A stretch of 64,000 nucleotides of DNA from an uncultured Coriobacteriaceae bacterium (GTDB lineage Bacteria > Actinomycetota > Coriobacteriia > Coriobacteriales > Atopobiaceae): contig USBN01000004.1 in NCBI GenBank assembly GCA_900552935.1, positions 5,056 to 69,055 on the forward strand, in the 5' to 3' direction. Below are positions 45,901 through 55,012 of this stretch, in pieces. Below the pieces are notes generated by a model. It worked only from the letters and a program-made list of their open reading frames with translations. It was not told where the DNA came from and searched no databases. A program made the translations under genes and the position numbers. Position 1 is the first letter of the stretch. Each line of letters begins with the position of its first letter.

Positions 45901-46297
45901 TGCGCAGGTGGGTTGTCCGGGCATGGACGTTCTCCTCTTCGCTGACGGCGACGTGAGAGACGGGTGGCATCCGCACGCGGACAAGGTCGCCTATACCTCC
46001 ACGCATGACACCTCCACGCTCGTGGGTTGGTGCGGGCAGAGGTTTGGCCTTGCCGAGGGTGACGCTCGCGAACTCGCCAGTCGTCTCATGCGTGACGCCT
46101 ACTCGAGTTCCTCTCGCGTGGTCATGTGCACGCTGCAGGATGCGGCGCTGCTCGGCGACGAGGCTCGCATGAACGTGCCCGGCGTCGCGGGCGGCAACTG
46201 GAGCTGGCGCGCCACCGAGGCGGATCTCGACGCCGCCGCGCCGCACCTTCGCGAGCTCGCTTCCCTGCGTCCCGAGCGCCAGGAGGATGGTCGCTAG
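42932..46297 (+). CDS. Fusion: GH13 alpha-glucosidase/amylase plus 4-alpha-glucanotransferase (GH77)
   Basis: 1121 aa. Residues 1 to about 670 are a neopullulanase/maltodextrin-glucosidase-like GH13 enzyme: N-terminal beta domain, IVYQIFPDRY, LDGVFNHVG, nucleophile region GWRLDVADELP, acid LGEVWED, LSSHDRPR. From about 678 (GCGVVCHVTSIPNGDKPGTLG) a complete-looking MalQ domain follows: QILPVNPTDMYGSPYAGSS, YCRWD-like CYRWDAMRADGY, nucleophile RLDHFLGFENYYG, acid LAEDLGSI, STHDTSTLVGW. A single protein could trim branch-derived dextrins and disproportionate them. Both halves keep their catalytic residues. It sits between glgA and mfd. Confidence 0.93.
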   Translation: MWAHHDSRDSRYRIPFGAAPAGGTVTLGLSIGGDSGAHVALRTWVDGEGEAFVPMTGEPEGDHLRFSCEFTRESPAIVWYSFVIERSDGRVLRYGARDGHTGGEGMLCEWQPSSFQLTVYRPREVKPEWFTSGIVYQIFPDRYRRGDDWRERTQAACHLHGNDSADGIPGPRRRVVEDWDTDPSYEKDADGRVVAWDFYGGTLEGIRGDLRRLADMGVTVIYLNPIFEARSSHRYDTADFMRVDAMLGDEEGFSRLCREAGELGISIVLDGVFNHVGADSRYFNRYETYPEPGAWQAHEAEVATGSPEAGEATSPYADWFNFNDDGTYEAWWGVDDLPAVNETNPGYQNFITGPEGVVRHWLAAGARGWRLDVADELPDEFIEDIKTAALAERPDALVLGEVWEDASNKISYGKLRRYLLGSELDSAMNYPFRTAVLDFLLGNVSAADAAESLMQIAENYPPEAMAAALNLLSSHDRPRLMSVLGGALDHPDWQPWPDDFPGRLTEARRGLAKGRFWLATLLQMTYQGVPSIYYGDERGMEGLCDPCNRGPYPWDGGDADCQVMYRNTTQLRRALPVLTDGIVRPINCGDDVLGWWRLPAGASLAPHDASDGPSVCVLVNRSLSESRYASIPSRGERAVDLIGGMELRREGEAVSFTLPPLGSAVVYFDDEKTLARPMDAGCGVVCHVTSIPNGDKPGTLGAPARAFVDWLASCGQRYWQILPVNPTDMYGSPYAGSSVFAGNERLLEPDEDELRRRFEAFEPDAAFREFVQINNDWLEPYCCFAAIAEVLGTEEWQTWPEELRHYTPELADDPRFSAGVAFHRFAQWEFEWEWMDLRAYANARGIEVIGDIPMYVASSSADVWAHPEQFRLDADGAAELQAGTPPDQFAEEGQLWGNPCYRWDAMRADGYAWWMRRLARTFGLYDVTRLDHFLGFENYYGVPAGKGARSGSWLAGPGVDLFAHASSLLGPLPILAEDLGSITPATRALLAQVGCPGMDVLLFADGDVRDGWHPHADKVAYTSTHDTSTLVGWCGQRFGLAEGDARELASRLMRDAYSSSSRVVMCTLQDAALLGDEARMNVPGVAGGNWSWRATEADLDAAAPHLRELASLRPERQEDGR

Positions 46298-49200
46298 TGC
46301 TTATCAACCGAGTCTCTCGACAGCTGCTTTCCGCGCCGGAACTTCTCCCGGCGCTCTCCGAGCTCCGGGCCGGAAGCGATGCCACGCTGGCAGTCTCCCA
46401 GAGCGCTCGTCCGCTCGTGCTGGCGAGTGTCTGGGCGGCTGATCCGCGTCCGTGCCTGTTCGTGGTCTCCGGCGAGGAGGCGGCGGACCGCGCAGCTAAG
46501 GCTCTCTCGGCATGGCTCGGCGGAGACGTCGTCTGTCGCTACCCCGAGCGTCGTGACCTCCCCTGGAAGGCGGAGACGCCGGACTGGTCCGTCGTCGGAG
46601 CTCGTTGCGAGGCGATCGGGCGCCTGGCGACCGGCGACCCCTGCCTCGTTGTGGCGAGCGCTCGCTCGCTGCTTCGCCGCGTGCCGCCCGTGGGGTCTGG
46701 CTACTGGGCGAGCAGCACCTTCTCGGTGGGTGACGAGGTACCCTTCGAGGAGGTCGGGTCCCTGCTCGTGGGCCTCGGCTACTCCGATTCGGGCGAACTC
46801 GACGGCCCCGGCACCTTCCACATCCACGGCGACTCGGTTGACATCCACCCTGCCCAGATGGGCACACCGGTGCGCATCGAGTTCTTCGGCGACGAGGTCG
46901 ATCGCGTGAGGCGTATGGTCGCCTCCACTGGCCAGACCATCGGCGACCTCGACAGCGTGACCGTGCGCCCTTGCCGAGAGCTGGCGCTCACGGACGAGAC
47001 GGTTGCCCGCGCGCGCAAGGCGCTCTGGGCGGACGCCCAGACGAGCACCAAGGTCGCCGCTGACCTCGAGCTCATCGAGGCGCGAAGCGCGGACCCCACA
47101 CTCGAGCGCTATCTCGCCGCCTTCTATGGCAAGACGGCGAGTCCTCTCGAGCACGTCTGTGAGGGCGCCCTCATGTGCTTTGCCGAGCCGCGTGCCCTCT
47201 TTGACGACTGTGTGCGCGCGTCGGACGAGGTTACCCAGCTTGCGGCCAACGCCGGCGAGGAGACGGCGGGGCTCTACACTGCTCCCCGTGACCTCGACTT
47301 CGGCCGCCAGCAGCGGCTTTCGTTCGCCAGCATGTTGCGCGTGGGCTCCCAGGTCACTGCGGAGCTGCCCGTGAGGCAGCCGAGCGTCGCCGGCTCCGAC
47401 ACGCGCCTGCTCGGTCGCGTCCGCCAGCTTCTGAACGACGGCGCTTCCGTGCTGTTCGCCGTGCCTGACCGCGCGGCGCGCGAGCACCTCGAACTCACCT
47501 TTGGTGACGAGCGCGTCACCTTTGGCGAGGCGCTGGGCTCCGCTCCGGAGAATAGCGTGCCGGTGATGGACCCGACCGCGAACGACCTTGCGAGCGCGCC
47601 GGACCTCCCGCGCGGCCAGGTGACCTTCACTGACCTTCCCGTGCCTGCCGGCGTCATCGTGCCGTCGGCGCGCCTCGCGATTCTCTCCGTGGGCGACCTC
47701 GCGATTCGCTCCGCCAAGCGCAAGACGCGCCGCCGCGTCGATCCCACGAGCGTGACCTTCCCGTTCAAGCCCGGAGACTACGTCGTCCACGCCACGCACG
47801 GCATCGCGCTCTTCTCCGACATCGTGCGCCAGGAGGTTGCCGGCAAGGAACGCGACTACTTCCTGCTCGAATACTCCGGCGGAGACAAGCTCTTCGTACC
47901 GCTTGAGCAGGTCGATCGCATCACGCGCTATGTTGGCCCGGACGGATCCGCGCCGCGCCTCACGCGCCTCAACACCGCGGACTGGAGCCGTGCCACCGGC
48001 AAGGCTCGCAAGAACGCCCGCCGCCTCGCCTTCGACCTCGTTGACCTCTATACGCGTCGTGCGAGCGTCCAGGGTTTTGCCTTCGCGCCGGACACGCCCG
48101 AGCAGCAAGACATGGAGGCGGAGTTCCCCTACCAGCTCACGCAGGATCAGGCCTCTGCCGTGGCGGACATCAAGTCCGACATGGAGACCGCCCGTCCGAT
48201 GGACCGCCTGCTCTGCGGTGACGTGGGCTTCGGCAAGACCGAGGTAGCCCTGCGCGCCGCCTTCAAGTGCGTCGCCGAGGGCCGTCAGGTCATGGTGCTT
48301 TGCCCCACTACGATTCTCGCCCAGCAGCACTTCGAGACGTTTTTTAACCGCTTCGCACCGTTCGACTTCGAGGTCGACGTGCTCTCGCGCTTCCGCACGC
48401 CCAAGCAGCAGAAGCTTGCCCTCGAGGGCTTTGCGAGCGGCAAGGTGAGCGTCCTCGTGGGCACCCACCGCCTGCTTTCCGCGGACGTGAATCCGCACGA
48501 CCTGGGCCTCGTCATCATCGACGAGGAGCAGCGTTTCGGCGTCCAGCACAAGGAGCAGCTCAAGAACATGCGCGAGCAGGTCGACGTGCTCACACTCTCC
48601 GCCACGCCCATCCCGCGCACCATGCAGATGGCGATGAGCGGCGTGCGCGACATGAGCCTGATCATGACGCCGCCGCCGGGGCGCCTCCCCGTCAAGGTGA
48701 CGGTGGGGGAGTACGACCCAGACGTCGTCTCCGCGGCCATCCGTGCGGAGCTCGCCCGTGATGGCCAGGTCTACTACGTCTCCAACCGCGTGAAGACCAT
48801 CGATGAGGCCGAGGCTCGCGTGCTCGAGGCCGCGCCCGAGGCCCGCGTGGGCGTGGCGCACGGCAAGATGAGCGCCAAGCAGGTCGAGGACATGATGATG
48901 AAGTTCCAGCGCGGCGAGATCGACGTGCTGGTGGCGACCACCATCATCGAGAGCGGCATCGACAACCCCCACAGCAACACCCTCATCATCGAGGACTCCC
49001 AGCGCTTGGGCCTGGCACAGCTCTACCAGCTCAAGGGGCGCGTCGGCCGTGGCCGCATCCAGGCGTACGCCTACTTCATGTTCCCCGGCGAGCGTCCGCT
49101 CACGCCTGAGGCGACGGATCGCCTCATGGCGATCAACGAGTACCAGGAGCTTGGCAGCGGCATGCGCGTCGCCATGCGCGACCTCGAGATTCGCGGCGCC

Positions 49201-49761
49201 GGCTCGCTCGTGGGAGCGGAGCAGCACGGCAACCTCTCGAGCGTCGGCTTCGACCTGTTCACCCAGATGCTTGGCGAGGCCGTCGCCGAGGCGAAGGGCG
49301 AGGCAGGTGGCGAGCTCGCGCAGAGCGAGGTCAACATCAACCTGTCTGCGGACTTCTACCTCGCAGAGGAGTACCTGCCTGAGGTCGACAAGCGCGTCCT
49401 GGTGTACCGCAAGCTCGCTGGCGCCGTGGAGCTTGCCGAGGTCGACGCGCTCGAGCAAGTGTGCGAGCGCGACTTCGGCGCGATGCCTGCCGCCGCGAAG
49501 AACCTCTTCGACCGCGCGCGCATCCGCATCCGCTCCCAGCGCCTGGGCGTCACGAGCGTCACGCTCACGAGTGGCCGCATCATCTACCTGGGCCTCAAGT
49601 GCTCTCGCGACCTTACGCTCAAGTTCAAGGCACGTGGGGCGATCATCTATCCCAAGACCGAGAAGGTCGCCTACCCCTTCAAGCGCGGTGCCGAGGATCT
49701 CGTCGCCTGCGCCCTGGCCGTGCTCGAGGAGGCCGGTGGCGATGACGAGCCAGAAGAATAA
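46297..49761 (+). CDS. mfd: Transcription-repair coupling factor
   Basis: 1154 aa from GTG 46297, overlapping the previous stop by one base; the longer open frame to 46126 would run inside the glucanotransferase. UvrB-like N-terminal modules (ERRDLPWKAETPD, GTFHIHGDSVDIHPAQ), RNA-polymerase interaction domain (FKPGDYVVHATHGIALF), helicase motor with Walker A CGDVGFGKTEVALRAA, IIDEEQRFGVQHKE, TLSATPIPRTMQMAM, TTIIESGIDNP, and the TRG/C-terminal domain. It releases stalled RNA polymerase and recruits UvrA. Confidence 0.96.
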   Translation: MLINRVSRQLLSAPELLPALSELRAGSDATLAVSQSARPLVLASVWAADPRPCLFVVSGEEAADRAAKALSAWLGGDVVCRYPERRDLPWKAETPDWSVVGARCEAIGRLATGDPCLVVASARSLLRRVPPVGSGYWASSTFSVGDEVPFEEVGSLLVGLGYSDSGELDGPGTFHIHGDSVDIHPAQMGTPVRIEFFGDEVDRVRRMVASTGQTIGDLDSVTVRPCRELALTDETVARARKALWADAQTSTKVAADLELIEARSADPTLERYLAAFYGKTASPLEHVCEGALMCFAEPRALFDDCVRASDEVTQLAANAGEETAGLYTAPRDLDFGRQQRLSFASMLRVGSQVTAELPVRQPSVAGSDTRLLGRVRQLLNDGASVLFAVPDRAAREHLELTFGDERVTFGEALGSAPENSVPVMDPTANDLASAPDLPRGQVTFTDLPVPAGVIVPSARLAILSVGDLAIRSAKRKTRRRVDPTSVTFPFKPGDYVVHATHGIALFSDIVRQEVAGKERDYFLLEYSGGDKLFVPLEQVDRITRYVGPDGSAPRLTRLNTADWSRATGKARKNARRLAFDLVDLYTRRASVQGFAFAPDTPEQQDMEAEFPYQLTQDQASAVADIKSDMETARPMDRLLCGDVGFGKTEVALRAAFKCVAEGRQVMVLCPTTILAQQHFETFFNRFAPFDFEVDVLSRFRTPKQQKLALEGFASGKVSVLVGTHRLLSADVNPHDLGLVIIDEEQRFGVQHKEQLKNMREQVDVLTLSATPIPRTMQMAMSGVRDMSLIMTPPPGRLPVKVTVGEYDPDVVSAAIRAELARDGQVYYVSNRVKTIDEAEARVLEAAPEARVGVAHGKMSAKQVEDMMMKFQRGEIDVLVATTIIESGIDNPHSNTLIIEDSQRLGLAQLYQLKGRVGRGRIQAYAYFMFPGERPLTPEATDRLMAINEYQELGSGMRVAMRDLEIRGAGSLVGAEQHGNLSSVGFDLFTQMLGEAVAEAKGEAGGELAQSEVNINLSADFYLAEEYLPEVDKRVLVYRKLAGAVELAEVDALEQVCERDFGAMPAAAKNLFDRARIRIRSQRLGVTSVTLTSGRIIYLGLKCSRDLTLKFKARGAIIYPKTEKVAYPFKRGAEDLVACALAVLEEAGGDDEPEE

Positions 49762-49833
49762 TCGCTGGTGAGGACTCTGGCACCATGCCAAGGCCTCGCC
49801 AAGACCCATCCCTTCGAACGAACGGAGAAGATC

Positions 49834-50919
49834 ATGGCCGAGAACAGTTCGAACACCCCAATCGATGCGGCTGCCGCTGCGGAGGCCGCCTTTGTCGAGG
49901 TCGCCGGCAAGCCCTTCCCCTCGGATGTCTTTACCGCGCCCGAGCTGCGCTGGGCCGTCATCGGTTGCGGTGTCATCGCGAACCAGATGGCGAAGTCGTT
50001 CGCACTCGCGGGCCGCAAGCTCGCCGGCGTCCAGAATCGCACGCGGGTCAAGGCGGAGGAGTTCGCCGAGCGCTGGGGCGTCGCGCGCGTCTATGACACG
50101 CCGGAGGAGCTCTATGCCGACCCTGACATCGACGCCATCTACATCACGACGCCCCATAACACGCATACCAAGTATCTCCGCGGCGCCCTTGGCTCGGGCA
50201 AGCACGTGTTGTGCGAGAAGTCCATCACGCTGAACTCCGAGGAGCTCGCTGAGGCGCTGACGATCGCGGACGCCAACCACGTTCAGCTCGTCGATGCCAC
50301 CACCATCCTGCACATGCCCCTCTACCGCGAGATCATCCGCCGCGCCATGGCGGGCGAGTTCGGCCAGATGAACCTGGCACAGATTAACTTCGGCTCCTAC
50401 AAGGAGTTCGATCCCAAATCGCGCTTCTACAACCGCGATCTCGCGGGCGGCGCCCTGCTCGACATCGGCGTCTATGCGATTACCCTCGCGCGCCTGTTCA
50501 TGATGAGCCTGCCGGAGGACGTGCTCTCGATTGCCAATGCCTGCTCCACGGGCGTCGACGTCACGAGCGGCATCGTGCTGCGCAATCCCGACATGCAGAT
50601 GGCCACCATCACGCTGTCGCTCCACTCGAAGCAGCCCAAGCGCGCCGTCCTCTCGTTTGACGACTGCTACATCGAGGTCACGGACTACCCGCGCGCATGC
50701 CGCGCCACCATCGTCTGGACGGCCGATGGCCGCCGCGAGGAGATTCGTGCGGGTGAGGAGGCCTACGCGCTGTGTTACGAGGCCGCGAACCTCGAGCGCG
50801 CCGTGGCCGGAGACCAGGTCGAGCAGAATATGATTGCCTACACCGTTGACGTCATGGCCATCATGACGATGCTCCGTCGCCAGTGGGGCATTCGCTACCC
50901 CGAGGAAGAGCGGGCGTAA
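49834..50919 (+). CDS. Gfo/Idh/MocA-family NAD(P)-dependent oxidoreductase
   Basis: 361 aa from ATG 49834. A roughly 35-residue Ala-rich N-terminal extension precedes the Rossmann fold, whose dinucleotide loop reads AVIGCGVIANQMAKSF. Then YITTPHNTHTKYLRGAL, the conserved lysine in VLCEKSITLN, and a C-terminal substrate domain with GGALLDIGVYAITLARLFM. These enzymes oxidise sugars, inositol or dihydrodiols; the substrate cannot be read here. It stands between mfd and the SGNH-MazG gene. Confidence 0.92.
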   Translation: MAENSSNTPIDAAAAAEAAFVEVAGKPFPSDVFTAPELRWAVIGCGVIANQMAKSFALAGRKLAGVQNRTRVKAEEFAERWGVARVYDTPEELYADPDIDAIYITTPHNTHTKYLRGALGSGKHVLCEKSITLNSEELAEALTIADANHVQLVDATTILHMPLYREIIRRAMAGEFGQMNLAQINFGSYKEFDPKSRFYNRDLAGGALLDIGVYAITLARLFMMSLPEDVLSIANACSTGVDVTSGIVLRNPDMQMATITLSLHSKQPKRAVLSFDDCYIEVTDYPRACRATIVWTADGRREEIRAGEEAYALCYEAANLERAVAGDQVEQNMIAYTVDVMAIMTMLRRQWGIRYPEEERA

Positions 50920-51063
50920 AACAGCTCCGCGAGCGGCGGCCGCACGCGCTTTGCCGCCGTCGCTTCTTTGGCATGGTGGGGCGTAAGCGCTCTGTCAGGA
51001 GTCGGCGTCTTTTCAGACTCGAGCGCTACACTTGGGCAAAACCAAGGGAGAGAAAGAAGAAAC

Positions 51064-52983
51064 ATGACTGCTGCTAATATCGCGTCGTTCATTCGAGGCG
51101 CCCGCCACCTCATCTACCGTCCCGATGGCCTCGTGAGGCCGTCGCGTATGTCGAACAAGCAGGCGGAGGCCGCGGCAGCCGCCGGTCGCGAGCGAGCCGC
51201 GAGCTATACCGCTGGTGCCACGATCAACCTCGTGACCACGGGGGACGAAGTCTCGTTCGACCTATCCATCATCGAGGGCATCCACTTCGAGAGCAACTCG
51301 GTGCGCGAGACCATCGAGCTCGCTCGCGCCGCCGGCGATGACCGCGCTCCCGAGGAGGGTGTGGTCGACGGCATCGACCTCGTCGTCGACGGCGCCTACG
51401 TGAAGACCGCCCCCGTCCGTGAGGGCACGGTCACGCTCGAGTTCGAGAATCCCTCCCATGCGCCCGCTTCGGTCACGATCTACCTGCCCTGCCTCATGAA
51501 CGTCGCGGTGGGCAACCTCTCCACCAACGGCAGCCTCGAGCAGCCTGCCGAGCGCGGCTACTTCCTTGTGCTCGGAGACTCGATCACCCAGGGCTACGTC
51601 GTGGGTAGGCCGAGCGCGTCCTGGCCGGCGGAGGTCTCCCGCGCCCTTGGCCTTGACCTCATGAACCAGGCCATCGCGGGCCATCACTTCGACGACCGCA
51701 CCCTGCGCGGCATGAAGGCCTTCCGCGAGAACCCGCCTGCGGCGATCATCGTCGCCTATGGCACCAACGATTGGGCCCATACCGAGCGAGAGCGCGACCT
51801 CGTGGAGAATATGACCAAGTATCTCCAGAGGCTCGTCGACAAGTTCCCCGATACGCCCATCTTCGCCGTGAGCCCCATCTGGCGCGCGGACGTCGGCAGC
51901 GAGCAACCTCACGGCCGCACCCTCGCGTGGGTGCGCAGCGTCATGTGCGACGAGTGCGCGCGTCTTGGCATCGAGTACATCGATGGTGCGGAGCTTGTCG
52001 CCGCGGATCCCGCGCTCTATGCGGACGGCAGGCTCCACCCCAACGCCGATGGCGCCCATCTCATGGCCGAGGGCATCCTTCGCGCCCTCGAGGAGCGTGG
52101 GCTCGTCGTCGCTCTTGGCGGCCGCCACGATGAGCCTCGCGAGCTTGCGGATGCCCAGACACTGCTCCGCTCGGACGCTCCGCGCGACCAGCGCGAACTC
52201 GAGCAGGCTGTGAGGACGATCTGGCGCCTTCGCCAGAACGATGGCTGCCCTTGGGATAGGGAACAGACCCACGCGAGTATCGCGAAGAACATGATCGAGG
52301 AGGCCTACGAGGCGGTCGACGCGATTGAAGCCGGTGACGCCGCGCACCTGCGCGAGGAGCTTGGCGACGTGCTCATGCAAGTCCTCCTCCACGCCCAGAT
52401 TGCCGAGGATGCCGGCGAGTTCACCTTTGCCGATGTCTGCCGCGACCTCGACGACAAGCTCGTCCGCAGGCATCCGCACGTGTTTGGCTCCGGCGTGGCC
52501 GCGCATGACTCCGCCGAGGTGCTCGACATCTGGAGCAAGGTGAAGCTTGACGAGCGCCGCGACGCGGAGCAGTCCGGCTCGACCTCGAGCCTGCTCGACG
52601 CCGTCCCTCGCGCGCTTCCCGCCCTCATGCAGGCGCAGAAGATCTCGAAGAAGGCTGCCAACTGCGGCTTTGACTGGGAGACCACGGCCGACGTCTGGGC
52701 CAAGGTCGATGAGGAGCGCGCGGAGTTCGCCGCTGAGGAGACGGGTTCCGAGGGTGCGCTCGAGGAGTTCGGCGACGTGCTGTTCTCCGTCGTGAACGTT
52801 GCCCGCAAGGAGCACATCGATGCCGAGACGGCGCTGAGGCGTAGCTGCGAGAAGTTCCGCGAGCGTTGGGCCGCTATGGAGAAGGCCGCCGCCGAGAAGG
52901 ACCAGTCGCTCGCCGACGTCTCTCGTGAAGAGCTTGAGCAGCTCTGGGCCGAAGCGAAGAGGGCGGGTAGGTCTGACTCCTAA
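51064..52983 (+). CDS. Fusion: SGNH/GDSL hydrolase plus MazG nucleotide pyrophosphohydrolase
   Basis: 639 aa from ATG 51064. Residues 1-150 form a beta-rich N-terminal domain. About 150-360 are an SGNH hydrolase with all blocks: FLVLGDSITQGY (Ser), NQAIAGHHF, YGTNDW (Gly/Asn), and GRLHPNADGAHL (Asp/His). From about 380 a full-length two-domain MazG follows: IWRLRQNDGCPWDREQTHASI, EEAYEAVDAIE, LREELGDVLMQVLLHAQ, then a second EEFGDVLFSVVNVARK. MazG hydrolyses NTPs to NMP and pyrophosphate. There is no stop or frameshift between the parts and codon bias is uniform, so a true fusion is likely. Confidence 0.92.
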   Translation: MTAANIASFIRGARHLIYRPDGLVRPSRMSNKQAEAAAAAGRERAASYTAGATINLVTTGDEVSFDLSIIEGIHFESNSVRETIELARAAGDDRAPEEGVVDGIDLVVDGAYVKTAPVREGTVTLEFENPSHAPASVTIYLPCLMNVAVGNLSTNGSLEQPAERGYFLVLGDSITQGYVVGRPSASWPAEVSRALGLDLMNQAIAGHHFDDRTLRGMKAFRENPPAAIIVAYGTNDWAHTERERDLVENMTKYLQRLVDKFPDTPIFAVSPIWRADVGSEQPHGRTLAWVRSVMCDECARLGIEYIDGAELVAADPALYADGRLHPNADGAHLMAEGILRALEERGLVVALGGRHDEPRELADAQTLLRSDAPRDQRELEQAVRTIWRLRQNDGCPWDREQTHASIAKNMIEEAYEAVDAIEAGDAAHLREELGDVLMQVLLHAQIAEDAGEFTFADVCRDLDDKLVRRHPHVFGSGVAAHDSAEVLDIWSKVKLDERRDAEQSGSTSSLLDAVPRALPALMQAQKISKKAANCGFDWETTADVWAKVDEERAEFAAEETGSEGALEEFGDVLFSVVNVARKEHIDAETALRRSCEKFRERWAAMEKAAAEKDQSLADVSREELEQLWAEAKRAGRSDS

Positions 52984-53065
52984 TCTGTCATAATCGATAG
53001 AACGCGTAGGCGCGACCATAACCGCAACATGTGCCCAAACACAGCAGAAACGAAGCAGACGCCAC

Positions 53066-53851
53066 ATGAGTGCAAGTAATTCCATTGTCCTAGGACGTTA
53101 TAACCGCACGAACACCCGTGCCTCCTCTGGCTACGGGCGCTCCTCAAGTGCGTCGAACCCGAGCTTCAGCTCTTACGAGGGTCGCCGCTCGCGTGAATCG
53201 GCGGGCTCCGGCTCGCGAGAGAGCCGTCGCGCGTCCTCCAGCGGCACCTCCGCAGCGTATCGCGACGCACCGCGTCGAGAGCGCGCTCGCGGTGTCGTCG
53301 CCGCGAACAAGCCGTCCCGCGAGGCCTCCTCTCGTGGCCGTTCGGTGTCCGGCCACGCCGCGTCCGAGGCCCGTCGGCGCACCGCGGGGGAGGGCGAGGG
53401 CGGTCGCCGCGCCGCGAACGTCGTCTCGCGGGCACAGGGAATACTCGCCTGGGCGATGGAGCATCGTGCCCTTTCCATCGCGCTCGTTGTCATCGTGGCG
53501 CTTGTGCTCATGCTCTATCCGCCGATCAAGGCTCTCTATGGAGCATCGCGCACCAACGCGCTTCTCTCGACCCAGCTCAGTTCCATCACCGCCACCAACG
53601 ACACCCTCCAGGGAGAGGTCGATAACCTCATGACCCGCGAGGGCATCGAGGACGAGGCTCGTCGTCGCGGCTATGTGGCGGAGGGCGATACGCCGGTAGA
53701 CATGTCGGGTGTCGAGGATTCCGGCGGTGCTTCGAGTGATTCGACCGTCTCGACGGACGAGTCCGCCCCGGCGGCAAGCGACCCCTGGTACGTCTCCGCC
53801 CTTGACTTCATCTTTGGATACAACCCCGCCGATCAGGGGGTTTCCCAGTGA
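53066..53851 (+). CDS. FtsB/DivIC-family septum formation initiator protein
   Basis: 261 aa. An unusual, roughly 130-residue Arg/Ser-rich cytoplasmic N-terminus precedes one TM helix (ALSIALVVIVALVLMLYPPIKALYG) and then a coiled-coil (QLSSITATNDTLQGEVDNLMTREGIEDEARRRGYV). This is the DivIC/FtsB pattern ending in the EDEARRxGYV block. An acidic Ser/Asp tail follows. It would act with FtsL/FtsQ at the septum. It overlaps the ppx-like gene by 4 bases. Confidence 0.88.
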   Translation: MSASNSIVLGRYNRTNTRASSGYGRSSSASNPSFSSYEGRRSRESAGSGSRESRRASSSGTSAAYRDAPRRERARGVVAANKPSREASSRGRSVSGHAASEARRRTAGEGEGGRRAANVVSRAQGILAWAMEHRALSIALVVIVALVLMLYPPIKALYGASRTNALLSTQLSSITATNDTLQGEVDNLMTREGIEDEARRRGYVAEGDTPVDMSGVEDSGGASSDSTVSTDESAPAASDPWYVSALDFIFGYNPADQGVSQ

Positions 53852-54831
53852 GCCGCGTTGCCGTTATCGATATAGGCACCGTGACGGCGCGTCTTGGCGT
53901 CGCTGACGTCGCGGCCTCGCGCGTCGAGCGCTGCGCCAAGACGTCGGCCATCTGCAGCCTTGGCGAGGGCGTTGCCGAGACGGGCATGCTTCGCGAGGAT
54001 GCGTGCGCGCGCGTGCTTTCGTGCGTTGATGGCTATCTGGCCCAGGCTCGCGAGTCTGGTGCCGAGGTGGCGTGCTGCACGCTCACGAGCGCCGCGCGAG
54101 ACGCCGCGAATTCGAATGTGCTGCTTGATGGCCTCGCGGAGCGCGGTATCGTCGCTCAGGTCATTCCCGGCGAGGTGGAGGGATCGCTCACGTTCCTCGG
54201 CGTGGCCCAGGACTTTCGGGCGTCGCGCATCGTCGTTGCGGATAACGGCGGCGGGTCGACCGAGGTGGCCGTGGGGGTGCTCGATGGCGTGCGACCCGGT
54301 GTGACGCTTGAGGCCGTGCGTTCGCTGGATGTGGGCTGTCGCCGCGTGACGGACCTCTTCCTCTCTCGCGAGGATCCACCCTTGGCCACTGCGCTGGAGG
54401 AGGCTCGCGCGTTCTGTCGCGAGGCTTTCGAATCCGGCCTCCCCGGCGAGGCGCGCGATCCGGAGCGCCTTGTCTGCGTGGGCGGTACGGTCACGACGCT
54501 TGTCGCCATCGACGCGAGACTCGACCCCTATGACCCGGCGTTCGTCCATCTTCAAACGCTTACGCTTGACGAGGTGGATGAGCTGGTCGGGCGGCTTGCC
54601 TCGCTTCCTCTGGAGCAGCGCCGCGGGGTCGTGGGCCTGCAGCCCAAGCGCGCCGGCGTGATTTTGGCGGGTGCCGTTTGCGTGAGCGAGCTCATGCGCG
54701 CGTGCCATGCCCGCGAGCTCACCGTGAGCGAGAGCGACTTGCTCTACGGCCTGTCGCTCTCCGCGGCTGCGGCGGCGGATGGGATTGCCGCCCCAGTTTC
54801 TTGGACGCCGCAACTCTTCTCTTTGCGCTAA
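53848..54831 (+). CDS. Ppx/GppA-family phosphatase
   Basis: 327 aa starting at GTG 53848, overlapping the previous stop. ASKHA fold of exopolyphosphatase / pppGpp phosphatase: VAVIDIGTVTARLGVADV (phosphate 1), CTLTSAARDAANS, VVADNGGGSTEVAVG (phosphate 2, Asn in place of the usual Ile), and LVCVGGTVTTLVAID. It lacks the extra C-terminal domains of long Ppx, as in short actinobacterial forms. The FtsB-Ppx order is common in Actinomycetota. Confidence 0.9.
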   Translation: MSRVAVIDIGTVTARLGVADVAASRVERCAKTSAICSLGEGVAETGMLREDACARVLSCVDGYLAQARESGAEVACCTLTSAARDAANSNVLLDGLAERGIVAQVIPGEVEGSLTFLGVAQDFRASRIVVADNGGGSTEVAVGVLDGVRPGVTLEAVRSLDVGCRRVTDLFLSREDPPLATALEEARAFCREAFESGLPGEARDPERLVCVGGTVTTLVAIDARLDPYDPAFVHLQTLTLDEVDELVGRLASLPLEQRRGVVGLQPKRAGVILAGAVCVSELMRACHARELTVSESDLLYGLSLSAAAAADGIAAPVSWTPQLFSLR

Positions 54832-54920
54832 GGTAGTCAGCGCGCGACTTTGCGGCATGACGCGTGACGGCGCGATAAGGGTGCCAAGCACTCTCACGTG
54901 ACGATGGTGCCACATGATAT

Positions 54921-55005
54921 GGGGGCGTGGCGGAATTGGCAGACGCAGGGGCCTTAAAAGCCCTCGCCGGAAGGCTTGTGGGTTCGAACCCCACCGCCCC
55001 TACCA
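54921..55005 (+). tRNA. tRNA-Leu (TAA)
   Basis: 85 nt with a long variable arm. Acceptor arms gggggcg / cgcccct (first pair G-U), anticodon loop cttaaaa giving TAA, T-arm gtgggttcgaaccccac, and encoded CCA at 55003-55005. Followed directly by a strong terminator. Confidence 0.96.
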
Positions 55006-55012
55006 GATGAAA

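Noticed and set aside
46294..50625. A 1443-aa minus-strand ORF.
   Set aside because: It is the mirror of mfd and the oxidoreductase caused by GC-rich codon bias; its sequence is Arg/His/Glu-rich with no domain.
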